Below, piece by piece: positions 35,194 to 43,629 of a stretch of DNA of 64,000 nucleotides (position 1 is its first letter; every line of letters begins with the position of its first letter). The position numbers and the translations under genes were made by a program. The stretch is from an uncultured beta proteobacterium (GTDB taxonomy: Bacteria > Pseudomonadota > Gammaproteobacteria > Burkholderiales > SG8-39). A model generated the notes under the pieces. That model saw only the letters and a program-made list of their open reading frames with translations. It was not told the origin of the DNA and ran no database searches. The stretch spans positions 1 to 64,000 of the forward strand of contig CADEDU010000017.1 of assembly GCA_902826155.1 (NCBI GenBank), read 5' to 3'.

Positions 35194-36618
35194 TCAAGTC
35201 GGGCCTCGCGCTTCTTGTTCGAACGAAGAAAAGTGCGTCTCGAATTTGTCGGCGAGATCGAGTCCAGCTCGCCTGCGCGCCTCGTAGCGAACAATCTCGA
35301 AGCGTTGGTCTCGCACCGGCTCAACCCGCGGAAACTTGACCTTGTATCCGGCATGCGCGCCTTTGATCAACACAAACGCTTCGCCGATATCGAGCCCTGA
35401 AAACTCATCGGGCCGCACGCGATAGTCGTACTGCTCTCGGGTCGTGACTGATTCAGAGTTGGATTGCCCCGTGTTGTGGAACAGTTCCAGGTTCAGATTG
35501 ACGTTGCCTGAAGACCGACTCTGTCCGCGCGATTCCATGCGGAACTGCCGCAGAACCTCGCCCGTGACGCGCGCTGCCCACTCGCAGGTATTCACGTCCC
35601 CCAGTTGCAGAAAAGTCTGGATCTCGGTGTTGCCGATAACTTGGTCGGCGAAATCGTCGCTGACGTTCTTCAGGTTCGCATAGGTTTGGAACATCGGGAT
35701 CAGCGCTACCCGCGCCCCGCGCGCCATCTCGAACAGTTGCGCGACGAGCTTGTTCGCGTAGGCGCCGAACTCGTCCATCCACACTTGATGCGGCACCAGC
35801 GGTAGCTTCCAGCTCGGCCGCCGATACAGCTGCGCGAGCGTACTGCGCAGATCGCTCAGGAACAGCTTGGCGAAAGCAATCGCCGCCTCGCTCTTGTCGA
35901 GCGAAGGGATCATGAAATAGACGATCTGGTAGTTATCGATCGCCTGCAGCAGATCGACCTCGGGGTTGTAGCTGTTGAGTACCTTGCCCATCTCGCCGAC
36001 CGAATAGATGAACAGCCGCGACACCACCCCGCCCACCTGCTGGCGTAACGCCTGGGTGTTGATGCGCATGCGCTTGTGCACCGGGTCGTACACCCGATAC
36101 GACTCGAGCCAGATCTCGAAGCTCTGCCGCGCTTCGTTGGGTGGCAAGCGCCGCAGGAACCAGTCCATCGCTTCGGGGTTAGTGAGCAGGATGAACAGGT
36201 CCTTGGCGTTGTAGGCCAGGCCGGTGGACTTGATCGCCGTGAGCACCGCGGTGAGCCCGAGATTGGACTGCGATCGAAAGTGCTCGGCGGTCGGGTTGTT
36301 GCCGACATCGACCGTATCGGTGAAGCGCGACGCAACGGCGACGGCGTCACCTCGCAACAGGGGGCTATAAGTGTGGCTCTCGCTGGCGTTGTCGATGTTG
36401 ACCACTCGAAAGTCCGCCTGCCGGCCATAGGTGTGGCACAGCGACACCAGCTTGTCGCGAAACTCGAAGTCATTCTTCGAATCGAGAATGAACGCGCCGC
36501 CCCCACGCTTGAGCTGCTGGGCGAGCCGATGCAGGAGGTAGTTCGATTTGCCCGATCCTGAGCGTCCGGTGACCGACTCGTGGCGCAGCGCGCCTTCGTC
36601 GGTCAAGTACAGGTTCAC
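35194..36618 (-). CDS. traD: VirD4/TraD-type coupling ATPase lacking a membrane anchor
   Basis: 474 residues from GTG 36618, which overlaps the stop of the preceding small membrane protein. Walker A GRSGSGKS (18-25) starts almost at the N-terminus, then AFILDSKNDFE, Walker B VWMDEFGAY (about 279-287) and QVIGNTEIQTFLQ, all typical of TraD/TraG coupling proteins that bring the relaxosome to the channel. Usual members have two N-terminal transmembrane helices; none is present. The adjacent gene supplies two hydrophobic segments, so the anchor may be separate. The orientation is opposite to the transfer operon 19 kb away. Confidence 0.85.
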   Translation of the reverse strand: MNLYLTDEGALRHESVTGRSGSGKSNYLLHRLAQQLKRGGGAFILDSKNDFEFRDKLVSLCHTYGRQADFRVVNIDNASESHTYSPLLRGDAVAVASRFTDTVDVGNNPTAEHFRSQSNLGLTAVLTAIKSTGLAYNAKDLFILLTNPEAMDWFLRRLPPNEARQSFEIWLESYRVYDPVHKRMRINTQALRQQVGGVVSRLFIYSVGEMGKVLNSYNPEVDLLQAIDNYQIVYFMIPSLDKSEAAIAFAKLFLSDLRSTLAQLYRRPSWKLPLVPHQVWMDEFGAYANKLVAQLFEMARGARVALIPMFQTYANLKNVSDDFADQVIGNTEIQTFLQLGDVNTCEWAARVTGEVLRQFRMESRGQSRSSGNVNLNLELFHNTGQSNSESVTTREQYDYRVRPDEFSGLDIGEAFVLIKGAHAGYKVKFPRVEPVRDQRFEIVRYEARRRAGLDLADKFETHFSSFEQEARGPT

Positions 36619-36899
36619 TAGCGCCGTTCCTTAATCGTTCCGAGCAGGTGCCAGTGGGCGGGTTCGCGTTTGAGCGACGGTGTCGCGATCGCGCAGGTTC
36701 GGTACTCGCGGATCGGGCGAAGAGACTCGCTGGCCCAGAGGAAAAAAGCGTGGATGCGATCGACCGGGAACGAGGCGAGGATGCCGCTTGCGAGGAAGAA
36801 GAGGGCGCTCAGCCCGGGGACATCGAGGGCGGGATGCAAGGTGGCGAGTGTCCCGGCATACAGAACGATAAAGAACGCGACGCTGCGGAGGGTCGCCAT
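36618..36899 (-). CDS. Small two-helix membrane protein upstream of the coupling ATPase
   Basis: 93 residues from ATG 36899; a GTG at 36950 is possible. Two hydrophobic segments (SVAFFIVLYAGTLATL and LSALFFLASGILASF) are followed by a basic tail (REYRTCAIATPSLKRE) ending KERR. Its stop TAG overlaps the GTG of the coupling ATPase, so they are co-translated. I do not recognise a family. Position and topology suggest it substitutes for the missing N-terminal membrane anchor of the coupling protein. This is inference. Confidence 0.6.
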   Translation of the reverse strand: MATLRSVAFFIVLYAGTLATLHPALDVPGLSALFFLASGILASFPVDRIHAFFLWASESLRPIREYRTCAIATPSLKREPAHWHLLGTIKERR

Positions 36900-37121
36900 G
36901 GCTGAGCTGTTTGGAACCTTTTCATTTGTTCCGGCCGAGCGAAACGCCACCGGGTCATTTCACCGCGCACGCGGAGCGCGCGATTCCCGCGATGCGTGAA
37001 ATGCTGATTCGCGCTCAAGCGCACGGGATCGATTCCGAACGCAACGCGACAGATCGGAACACGGCGCTACACGACGGGACAAAACGCGACACATTGCTAC
37101 AGGACGATCGGCGACCGCGAG

Positions 37122-38285
37122 GTGGAAGGTTCATTCCAGATCGATCGGTCGCAGCGGTTGAACCGTGCCGATTCGCTTCACTGCCGAGGAACAAATGGAA
37201 GACATCCCTCCCCGCGGCACTTCGTGCGAACTGACCGGCAGTTCTATTCGCATCTCGATCGACATCTTGCTGAGCGCGATCGGCGGATCGCTCGGTTTCG
37301 ACTCGCGGGCCATCCGCTGTACGTTCGCTTCGCCCGTCGACCGGCAAACTGTCTCAATCTGTCCTTCACGTACTTCCAGGTTGGGCGCTCGACCCTGCGA
37401 CATCCCACGTCGCAACTTCTTCGTCACCACGGCGTTGCGCCCACGCGCGAAATGCTGCGCGACATTCGGTCGATCTGGAACGTCGATTCTGCAATCGAGA
37501 GGATGTTGAGCATTGCCGCTCAGGCCGTGCGCGATTCGAGCGACGTATGTCATGCCCTGCTCGGACCGAAAGCTTTGCCCTATCGGGTGGAGGTGATCGA
37601 CATTGCAAGGTCGCCGATCCTGCTCGAACGCGGGGAGAGCGTGTACTCGCCGCTGCCCTACGCATCCCGGGCGCTCGCCTTATCGGCGGTGAACGGCACG
37701 CTGCTCGCACTGGCCAACGCCGTGAAGACCTACGTCGACACGCACGTCACGGCCGCGATCCGACAGCAAGCCGGCTACAACGTGCGCGCGAGCCTGATGA
37801 TCTACATCGAGCCCTCGCAAGGTGTCATGCCGGACAACGCCCACTGGCGTGCCTGGGTGCGTGATCTGCGTGCCAAGCGCTGGATCGCCCGCACGCGCGT
37901 GTTCGGCCGCAACAGTGAGCGGCCGGTCCAGATCCCGACTCCGCTCACGCTCCAGACCATTCGACTCCTTCACCTCGAAAACCACGCGCCGTTCTTTCTT
38001 GCCGCCTCGCGTGAGCTCGAACGGCTGCGCGGGATTCGCGCGCAAGCACGGCCGCTTTTCGAGCTGGTTCGTCGATTTTGGGCCGTGCCGAGTTCCGGTA
38101 ATACGGGGCCCTCTGGCGCCGATCGTACGCACGGTGGCGTTGGTCATCCGCAAGGCATTGATTCCACGGCGGCACCGGCTAGGACCCGACCAAGACGCTT
38201 GTCCGAATCGAGTTACTGCAATACGGCGCCACAAAGAGCGAGACGACAAAGACACACGAAGACGCACGAACGGGTTGGGACGTAA
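37122..38285 (+). CDS. Unknown conjugative-element protein (387 aa)
   Basis: Not recognised. The reading frame from GTG 37122 gives 387 residues, rich in Arg and aromatic residues (RTDRQFYSHLDRHLAERDRRI). A well-composed core is seen at about 100-320, including WNVDSAIERMLSIAAQAV and ALANAVKTYVDTHVTAAI, with TPLTLQTIRLLHLENHAPFF near 275-295. No signal peptide, membrane helix or motif is seen. The last 70 residues are low-complexity. The start is uncertain: the first 50 residues are atypical, and the real start may lie further in. It sits 12 bases upstream of the ParM-like gene, probably in the same operon. Confidence 0.5.
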   Translation: MEGSFQIDRSQRLNRADSLHCRGTNGRHPSPRHFVRTDRQFYSHLDRHLAERDRRIARFRLAGHPLYVRFARRPANCLNLSFTYFQVGRSTLRHPTSQLLRHHGVAPTREMLRDIRSIWNVDSAIERMLSIAAQAVRDSSDVCHALLGPKALPYRVEVIDIARSPILLERGESVYSPLPYASRALALSAVNGTLLALANAVKTYVDTHVTAAIRQQAGYNVRASLMIYIEPSQGVMPDNAHWRAWVRDLRAKRWIARTRVFGRNSERPVQIPTPLTLQTIRLLHLENHAPFFLAASRELERLRGIRAQARPLFELVRRFWAVPSSGNTGPSGADRTHGGVGHPQGIDSTAAPARTRPRRLSESSYCNTAPQRARRQRHTKTHERVGT

Positions 38286-38297
38286 AGGGCACCGAAG

Positions 38298-39341
38298 ATG
38301 GAATCAAACACAGTCGAAACGCGCGTCATGGACTTCGCCGGGATCAACGTAGGCCACGGCCACGTCAAGGTCCAAACCGATCGCACGTACGTCCAGTACG
38401 CATCGCTGGTGCAACGGGCGAACGATCGGCTTGCGATGGGCGCGTTGCGGGGAAGCGCACAGCGTGTCGTCGTGGAGGGGAGCGCCTACGACGTCGGCGA
38501 CGATGTGGCGCTCTCAGGCGATCTCAGCCTGGGTCGAACCGTCTTTGGCCACTGGGGCGACTCCGACATCTATCGCGTGCTCCGCCAGTCGGTGGTGGAG
38601 CGCTTGGCCGGCGAATCGCTCGGGCCCTGGGTCGTGATGCTCGGCATCCCGGTCGCTCAGTTCAAGGATCTCGCGTACCGGCGAGCGTTGGTGGCCGGGT
38701 GGCGCGGGACCCATGACACCACGCGCGGCGAGCTTCGCATCTTGCACGCAGGCGCGACACCGGAGCCGCTCGGGTCGTTCTGGGAGTACGCCAGCCGCGG
38801 GCCCGCGCAACGCCAACAGCTCGCCTCCGGGGACGTGGTGATCGTCGATTTCGGCTACTTCACCACCGACATCAACGCGGTGCGGCGCATGGTGCTCAAC
38901 ACGCACATCGCCGATTCGATCGACAAGGGGATGCGCGAGGTCTATCGCGCGCTGGGTGACCTGCTTCTGTCGCGGCACGGCGTCAACTGCTCCGATGTCG
39001 AGGTCGAGATGGCACTCTTGGGCCAGTGGCCGATTCTGGTTTCCGGCCAACCCATCGAACCGGCCGGACTCGTGGACGAGGTGCTCGTGCAGGTCGGTGC
39101 CGATCTCCTCCACTGGATGCGCGCCATCATGGGTCGCGCCTCCGGCGTGGTCCTCACCACCGGTGGTGGCGCGCACCTGATGACCCCGCTCGTGCGCAAT
39201 GCGTTTCCGCGCGTGGAGGTGATCATGGTGCCCGATCCGCAGGCGGCTAATGCGCGGGGCTATCACCGTATGGCCACCAGCATTCCGAAGGCACTTACCA
39301 CTGAGGCGAACCATCGTGACGAGCCAAGAGCGTTCCGGTGA
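38298..39341 (+). CDS. parM: ParM/StbA-like actin-fold segregation ATPase
   Basis: 347 residues from ATG 38298, with AAAGGG nine bases upstream. Actin-family motifs: phosphate-1 loop DFAGINVGHGHVK (12-24), phosphate-2 loop VDFGYFTTDIN (183-193) and adenosine loop LTTGGGAHL (about 278-286). ParM-type filaments push replicated plasmids or excised elements apart. The next gene overlaps it and looks like its DNA-binding adaptor. This implies that the element can exist as a circular or plasmid-like form that must be partitioned; that is inference. Confidence 0.85.
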   Translation: MESNTVETRVMDFAGINVGHGHVKVQTDRTYVQYASLVQRANDRLAMGALRGSAQRVVVEGSAYDVGDDVALSGDLSLGRTVFGHWGDSDIYRVLRQSVVERLAGESLGPWVVMLGIPVAQFKDLAYRRALVAGWRGTHDTTRGELRILHAGATPEPLGSFWEYASRGPAQRQQLASGDVVIVDFGYFTTDINAVRRMVLNTHIADSIDKGMREVYRALGDLLLSRHGVNCSDVEVEMALLGQWPILVSGQPIEPAGLVDEVLVQVGADLLHWMRAIMGRASGVVLTTGGGAHLMTPLVRNAFPRVEVIMVPDPQAANARGYHRMATSIPKALTTEANHRDEPRAFR

Positions 39342-39879
39342 TAACCCTCGTCGACCACGCCGATTGTCGGTGCGGCTCGATGCGCGCGCCGATGCCCCAC
39401 TCATGATCGAGCTCGAGCGCACCTTGAAAGGCAGACGGGGCGCGCGATTGCTCGAGCTCATGCACCTGGGTTCGGATAGTGAACGTCGGGCCATCGCCAG
39501 CCCTGTAAGCCCTCTATTCGGGACTCTCGAGGACAGAGCACGCCCCAATTGCAGTCACATGCAAGTCGCGATGACGTTCGGTGCCGCGTCCTCGGAGTTA
39601 CTACTCGATCTGATGTCCGCCCCGAAGCGCACCACACGAATGCGTGCGCTCGCGCTGAAGGGATTGCAGCTCGGCACCGCCCGTTCGGAAAATGTTGCGA
39701 CGGTGCGCTGCGCGCGAGTACCCGAGGAGCGCGGGCCCGACCTGTTCGACGAGCAGTCACTCCCTACGATCGCCTCCGGCCCTCCCAACTCGATCGGCGC
39801 GACCACGATCGCCCGAGCCGACGCGGCTGAACTCGCCCAGGAAGCGATGGTTGCCGAATTCTTGAAGGAAAGCTGGTGA
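39316..39879 (+). CDS. Probable ParR-like adaptor of the ParM-like filament
   Basis: 187 residues from GTG 39316, overlapping the ParM-like gene by 26 bases. The N-terminal segment PRRLSVRLDARADAPLMIE followed by LERTLKGRRGARLLELMHLG has the pattern of a ribbon-helix-helix DNA-binding domain (short strand, basic turn, helix). The remainder is helical and ends with an acidic C-terminal helix (ELAQEAMVAEFLKESW), the kind of tail by which ParR contacts ParM. No centromere-like repeat array was recognised next to it. The call is based on order and pattern. Confidence 0.6.
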   Translation: MTSQERSGDNPRRPRRLSVRLDARADAPLMIELERTLKGRRGARLLELMHLGSDSERRAIASPVSPLFGTLEDRARPNCSHMQVAMTFGAASSELLLDLMSAPKRTTRMRALALKGLQLGTARSENVATVRCARVPEERGPDLFDEQSLPTIASGPPNSIGATTIARADAAELAQEAMVAEFLKESW

Positions 39880-40700
39880 GCGCAGCTCGCTACTGCTTCG
39901 CCGCTTGCGCCATCATTTGGGCAGCGCTTGCCTTCGGCGCGACGACCATCAGCATCGATCGGATCATGCTCGCGATCCGCGCAGTGGAATCCGGCGGTCA
40001 CCCGTACGCGATTCGCGACAACACCGCCAATCGGTCGTACTTCCTGGGGTCCCGCGACGAAGCTATCGCCAAAGTGCGCGAGCTGGTCGCCCGCAACCAC
40101 AACATCGACATGGGGCCGATGCAGATCAACTCGATCCATCTGCGCCGTCCCGGCATCTCGATCGACACCATCTTCGACGCGGGCATCCAATCATCACTCG
40201 CGCGCACGATCTTCGATGAGTTTCATACCCAGTCGAAGGCGATCCACGGCGATTCCGACTTGGCGTTGTGGCGTGCGGTGGGTGCCTACAACATGGGCGT
40301 GGCCGGCCTACGTTTCGACAACACCGCCTACATCAGCAAGGTCATGGCGCAGGTGGGCATCGCACGCGTAGCGCCTGGAGCGGAAGTCAGCCACGGATCA
40401 GGTGCGTTGCAAGGAGTTGTCAATCTTGCCGAGCAGCTGACGCGATTCGCGACGCCGTTCCAGTGGCGGATCGGCGAGCGGATCGAGCTTGGCGAAAGCA
40501 TCGAGAGGCTTTCTGCCGACGCGGAACTCTGGGAGGGCACCGACATCGCTGGCGGATTGCTGCTGCTGATCATTGCGATCGCGGTGCTCTTCCTGATCGC
40601 GAAGCTGGGATTGATCTATGCGACCGCGAAGGTGATCACGAAGCTCACTGCGAGCCAGGCGATCGCGCAGATGACCAGACGCCGGCAAACACCAACTTAG
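39876..40700 (+). CDS. Lytic transglycosylase of conjugation (VirB1-like)
   Basis: 274 residues from GTG 39876, which overlaps the previous stop. A signal-like N-terminus (CFAACAIIWAALAFG) exports it. The lysozyme-like SLT domain has the catalytic Glu E38 (AVESGGHPYAI), NIDMGPMQINS and GAYNMG, all family motifs. A C-terminal helix (GGLLLLIIAIAVLFLIAKLGL) would tether it to the membrane. It opens local gaps in peptidoglycan so that the transfer channel can assemble. It lies with the ParM/ParR-like pair rather than in the main transfer operon. Confidence 0.85.
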   Translation: MSAARYCFAACAIIWAALAFGATTISIDRIMLAIRAVESGGHPYAIRDNTANRSYFLGSRDEAIAKVRELVARNHNIDMGPMQINSIHLRRPGISIDTIFDAGIQSSLARTIFDEFHTQSKAIHGDSDLALWRAVGAYNMGVAGLRFDNTAYISKVMAQVGIARVAPGAEVSHGSGALQGVVNLAEQLTRFATPFQWRIGERIELGESIERLSADAELWEGTDIAGGLLLLIIAIAVLFLIAKLGLIYATAKVITKLTASQAIAQMTRRRQTPT

Positions 40701-41071
40701 CAAGGGCATCGGCGCCGAGGAACATTCCTGGTGAGTGTTGACTGAAGGTACGCATCACGTTTTGTAGCCCATTGACGGCGCCGCTGGGCTGGCGCGACCT
40801 GTACACCTTGAATTGCCGACTTGGCTGGCGCGTTCGCTGGATCAAGTCCAACGCGACCATCGTAGTTCGATTGCGATGGTCTGCGAACGAATCGCTATCG
40901 AATTGGCGTGAGGCCCTCCCGTTCTTCGATGAACTATGCCCTCGCGTCGCCCCTCGGAGCCAGTGTTGCCCAATCGCTGCGCACGGCCATCGATCAATTC
41001 CGCATGAGCAACGAACGGTAGGGCCTTCAGCCCACCGTCGTGCTCCAAACGATATCCAAAGGAGTCATCCC
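40701..41071. other. Gap with possible 30-residue reading frame
   Basis: 370 bases between the transglycosylase and the RadC-like gene. A possible micro-gene, ATG 40929 to TAG 41021, would encode 30 residues (starting MNYALASPLGASVAQ); no good ribosome site is seen. The last bases carry AAAGGAG (41058-41064), the ribosome site of the RadC-like gene. Confidence 0.35.
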
Positions 41072-41668
41072 ATGCATCTTGCTTTTGGTGCACCGATCGA
41101 CACGCTGTCCAACTGCGACCTGGTACGCCTGGTCGGAGGTGCGCGTGCCGTGTCCATGCTTCAACAAACCGGGAGCCTTCGCTGCCTTATGAACGAAGCG
41201 CTTCCGCGTGGTCGAGTCGACGGCATCGTGCACGCCAAGCTGTACGGATCGTACGTGCTTGCGCGTCGCATCGTCATGGAGGATCTACAGCGAGTTCCGC
41301 TGACGAATCCCGCAAGCGTGCGCGAGTACTTGAGCTTGGCATTGGCAACCAAGCCGTGCGAGGTGTTCATGTCGCTGTACTTGGACTCGCAGTCGCGACT
41401 GATCGTCGCCGAGGAAAGCTTTCGGGGGACGCTAGGCCAGACGAGTGTCTATCCGCGCGAAATCGTGAAGCGGGCTCTCGAGCTCAACGCCGGTGCTGTG
41501 ATCTTCGCGCACTCGCACCCATCGGGCGTCGCCGAACCAAGCGACGCGGATCGCCAGCTGACCGATCGCCTCCAACGCGCGCTTGCGCTCGTCGATGTTC
41601 GCGTTCTCGATCACTTCATCGTCGCCGGCTCATCCACGACTTCATTCTCCGAACGTGGACTCCTGTGA
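41072..41668 (+). CDS. RadC-like JAMM-domain protein
   Basis: 198 residues from ATG 41072, set by AAAGGAG seven bases upstream; an open frame to 40772 lacks coding character. The JAMM metal motif is intact: HSHPSG (H147, H149) with the following PSDAD acid and an upstream Glu (VAEESFRGT). The usual chromosomal RadC sequence is HNHPSG, so HS is a small variation. Mobile elements often carry RadC-like genes of this size that lack the helix-hairpin-helix part. Its biochemical role remains undefined; a DNA-related or peptidase role is inferred from the fold. Confidence 0.85.
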   Translation: MHLAFGAPIDTLSNCDLVRLVGGARAVSMLQQTGSLRCLMNEALPRGRVDGIVHAKLYGSYVLARRIVMEDLQRVPLTNPASVREYLSLALATKPCEVFMSLYLDSQSRLIVAEESFRGTLGQTSVYPREIVKRALELNAGAVIFAHSHPSGVAEPSDADRQLTDRLQRALALVDVRVLDHFIVAGSSTTSFSERGLL

Positions 41669-41707
41669 GCTCCTCGTTCTTCACTTCCAGCACCTCCGAG
41701 AAATCTC

Positions 41708-42211
41708 ATGAACGAATTCATCAGCATCGGCTCGGCACCTGCACGCGAGCAGGGCACCAGCATCGGCCGGCCAAACTATGACGAGCGATCGCGCCATGAG
41801 TGTCGGGTTTTCCGGCGCATGCTCCTTCGCCTGATACCAATACCACTCGGATGTTCCGCGACGATCGAGGTGCGTAGCGCCCCGAACAAGCGCGGGACTT
41901 ACCGCGAAGTCGGTGTCAGGTACAAGACCGATGATTCGGTCGCGATCCGATACGCGCTGCAAGTCGAGCGAGCCGCGCCGCAGCATTGGGACGACATCGC
42001 GCGCAACGAGTTGCTCTGGTATGAACGCAAGGCGGCGTTCACGCGACTGTTGCTGCGCGGCGACGTGAAGCCGAGGGAGATTCCGAAGATCTTTCAGCGG
42101 CTAGAACCGCCGTTGCCAGAGGAGCTTGTCGCGATGTTCGGCGCTTCCGCTGCCTTGCATTCTTCGGACGCGGACACGGTAGTCGGTCCGACACGTCAAC
42201 TGAACATCTGA
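41708..42211 (+). CDS. Unknown conjugative-element protein (167 aa)
   Basis: Not recognised. 167 residues from ATG 41708, 40 bases after the RadC-like gene on the same strand. It is hydrophilic, with a middle part carrying strands (CSATIEVRSAPNKRG, EVGVRYKTDDSVAIRY) and a helical C-terminal part (ARNELLWYERKAAFTRLLLRG). There is no signal peptide or membrane helix. It is probably part of the element backbone. Codon use resembles the neighbouring transfer genes, which supports a real gene. Confidence 0.55.
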   Translation: MNEFISIGSAPAREQGTSIGRPNYDERSRHECRVFRRMLLRLIPIPLGCSATIEVRSAPNKRGTYREVGVRYKTDDSVAIRYALQVERAAPQHWDDIARNELLWYERKAAFTRLLLRGDVKPREIPKIFQRLEPPLPEELVAMFGASAALHSSDADTVVGPTRQLNI

Positions 42212-42337
42212 ACTACTGCTTCAGAGCCCTCGCGCCGCGGTTGCGCGAGGAGTCTTCGGTTTTCTTGTAACCGGCGTGTTCGCGTGTAGAGGTACGGGGG
42301 CGCGCGCGTCGGAACGTCGGTTCGCGTCAGTTCCATT

Positions 42338-43401
42338 CTACGTTTCACTCAATCGGAAATCAGCGGTAGCGTCTAACGCCTCACGATAGAACCCCACGAG
42401 GACCGCGTGACGCGGTTCGTCTTGCGAGGTCGGACGTACCAGCGTTTCGTGGTCGTAACACACACGTTCGTCGCCGCGCCGCTCGTCGAGCGCGAGACTC
42501 GCAAGCCCCGTGATGGGATCGTCACTCCGGAAGTGGAATATCGCTTTGTCGGGCTCGACGATGTGCGTCATGCCGAGAAACCCGCGCCCAGCACAAGCGC
42601 TCGTACCATAGGGTGCGGACTCGGCGACTTCGCGGGCGAGCAGCTCAAAGCCCCGCGATGTCTCATCCAGATCTGGCACGTGGCGAAAGCAGGCATCGAG
42701 TCGGCTCAGGAACTCCGAGCCGGTTTGAAACTGCCCGCCAAGTCGGTGAAGAAGCATCGTGACGACGGCTGCATAGTCGTCGACCAACTTCGTCCCGCCG
42801 CCACCGGATACCATTAGCAACAGTCCGATTCGCTTGCCGGCGAACGAGGATCGGTACTTTGCGAGCACGTAGCGCGCGACGATGCCCCCGGCGCTGTGCG
42901 CGACGATGAGAATGTCGCGACGATCCATCACTGCACGGCCGGTCGCCGGATTGGGGTGCGTAGATAGGTGAACCATTCTTCGGCCGCGGCATCCACGCCA
43001 TACGGGCCGGTAAAGAGGCCGGTGAAGTAACCCACCACCGCAATCGAAGCGGCTTCGAGCCGCGCGTCGTGCGCCGCAATCCAAGGCAGTAGAGTGTGCG
43101 CTCAGTGGGCGGCGAGCGTACGAAGAAGGACTTCTGCCGCCACCGCCCACCCCAGAAACCCAGGGCCTTGGTGTTCTGCCATGCTTCCAAACTATCGGGA
43201 CACGCCGCCATGCACGAACACCGGCACCGTATCGGAGTCGCGACAGCGGGACCAGAAGAGGAGGTTGTTCTTGCTTGGATGGACCAGACCCGGATTGCAG
43301 GCGTCGTCCCCTTTGGACGCACCTTGCGTGGTGCACCCCGCTGCGCCCCAAACCAAGAGTGCCCTCACCATCGCGCGGACTCCAGGCTTGAATCGGTTCA
43401 C
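42338..43401 (-). pseudogene. Alpha/beta-hydrolase lipoprotein, several frameshifts
   Basis: Pieces of one protein lie in different minus-strand frames. From GTG 43401: a lipoprotein-like start (VRALLVWGAAGCTT) and the strand before the oxyanion hole (TVPVFVHGGVS). A shift follows to PDSLEAWQN. The next piece in another frame is AASIAVVGYFTGLFTGPYG with DAAAEEWFTYLRTP. After a further shift comes the nucleophile elbow VAHSAGGIVARYVLAKY, continuing open to 42338. This is the plan of GPI-deacylase-like lipases. At least three frame breaks and stops make it non-functional. The 200-residue C-terminal part (start near 42921) remains open. Confidence 0.65.
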
Positions 43402-43629
43402 GCGATCACTTCCCAAGGACTTTCAGACGAAGTGCCGGACCGAGATCCCTCAGGGCCTGGTCACCGTGCCCCGCATCATCGGTGTTCGAATGCCGTCCAC
43501 TTTCTGGAACCAATCGGCAATTTGCGAAACCATCGCGGTTCGATCGCGACGAATCGTGGAATTGAGGCGGATCACGCATGCGTCCATCGTGCAGTGCGCG
43601 AAGGCGATCGTGCGCTGCGAGCGCTGACC

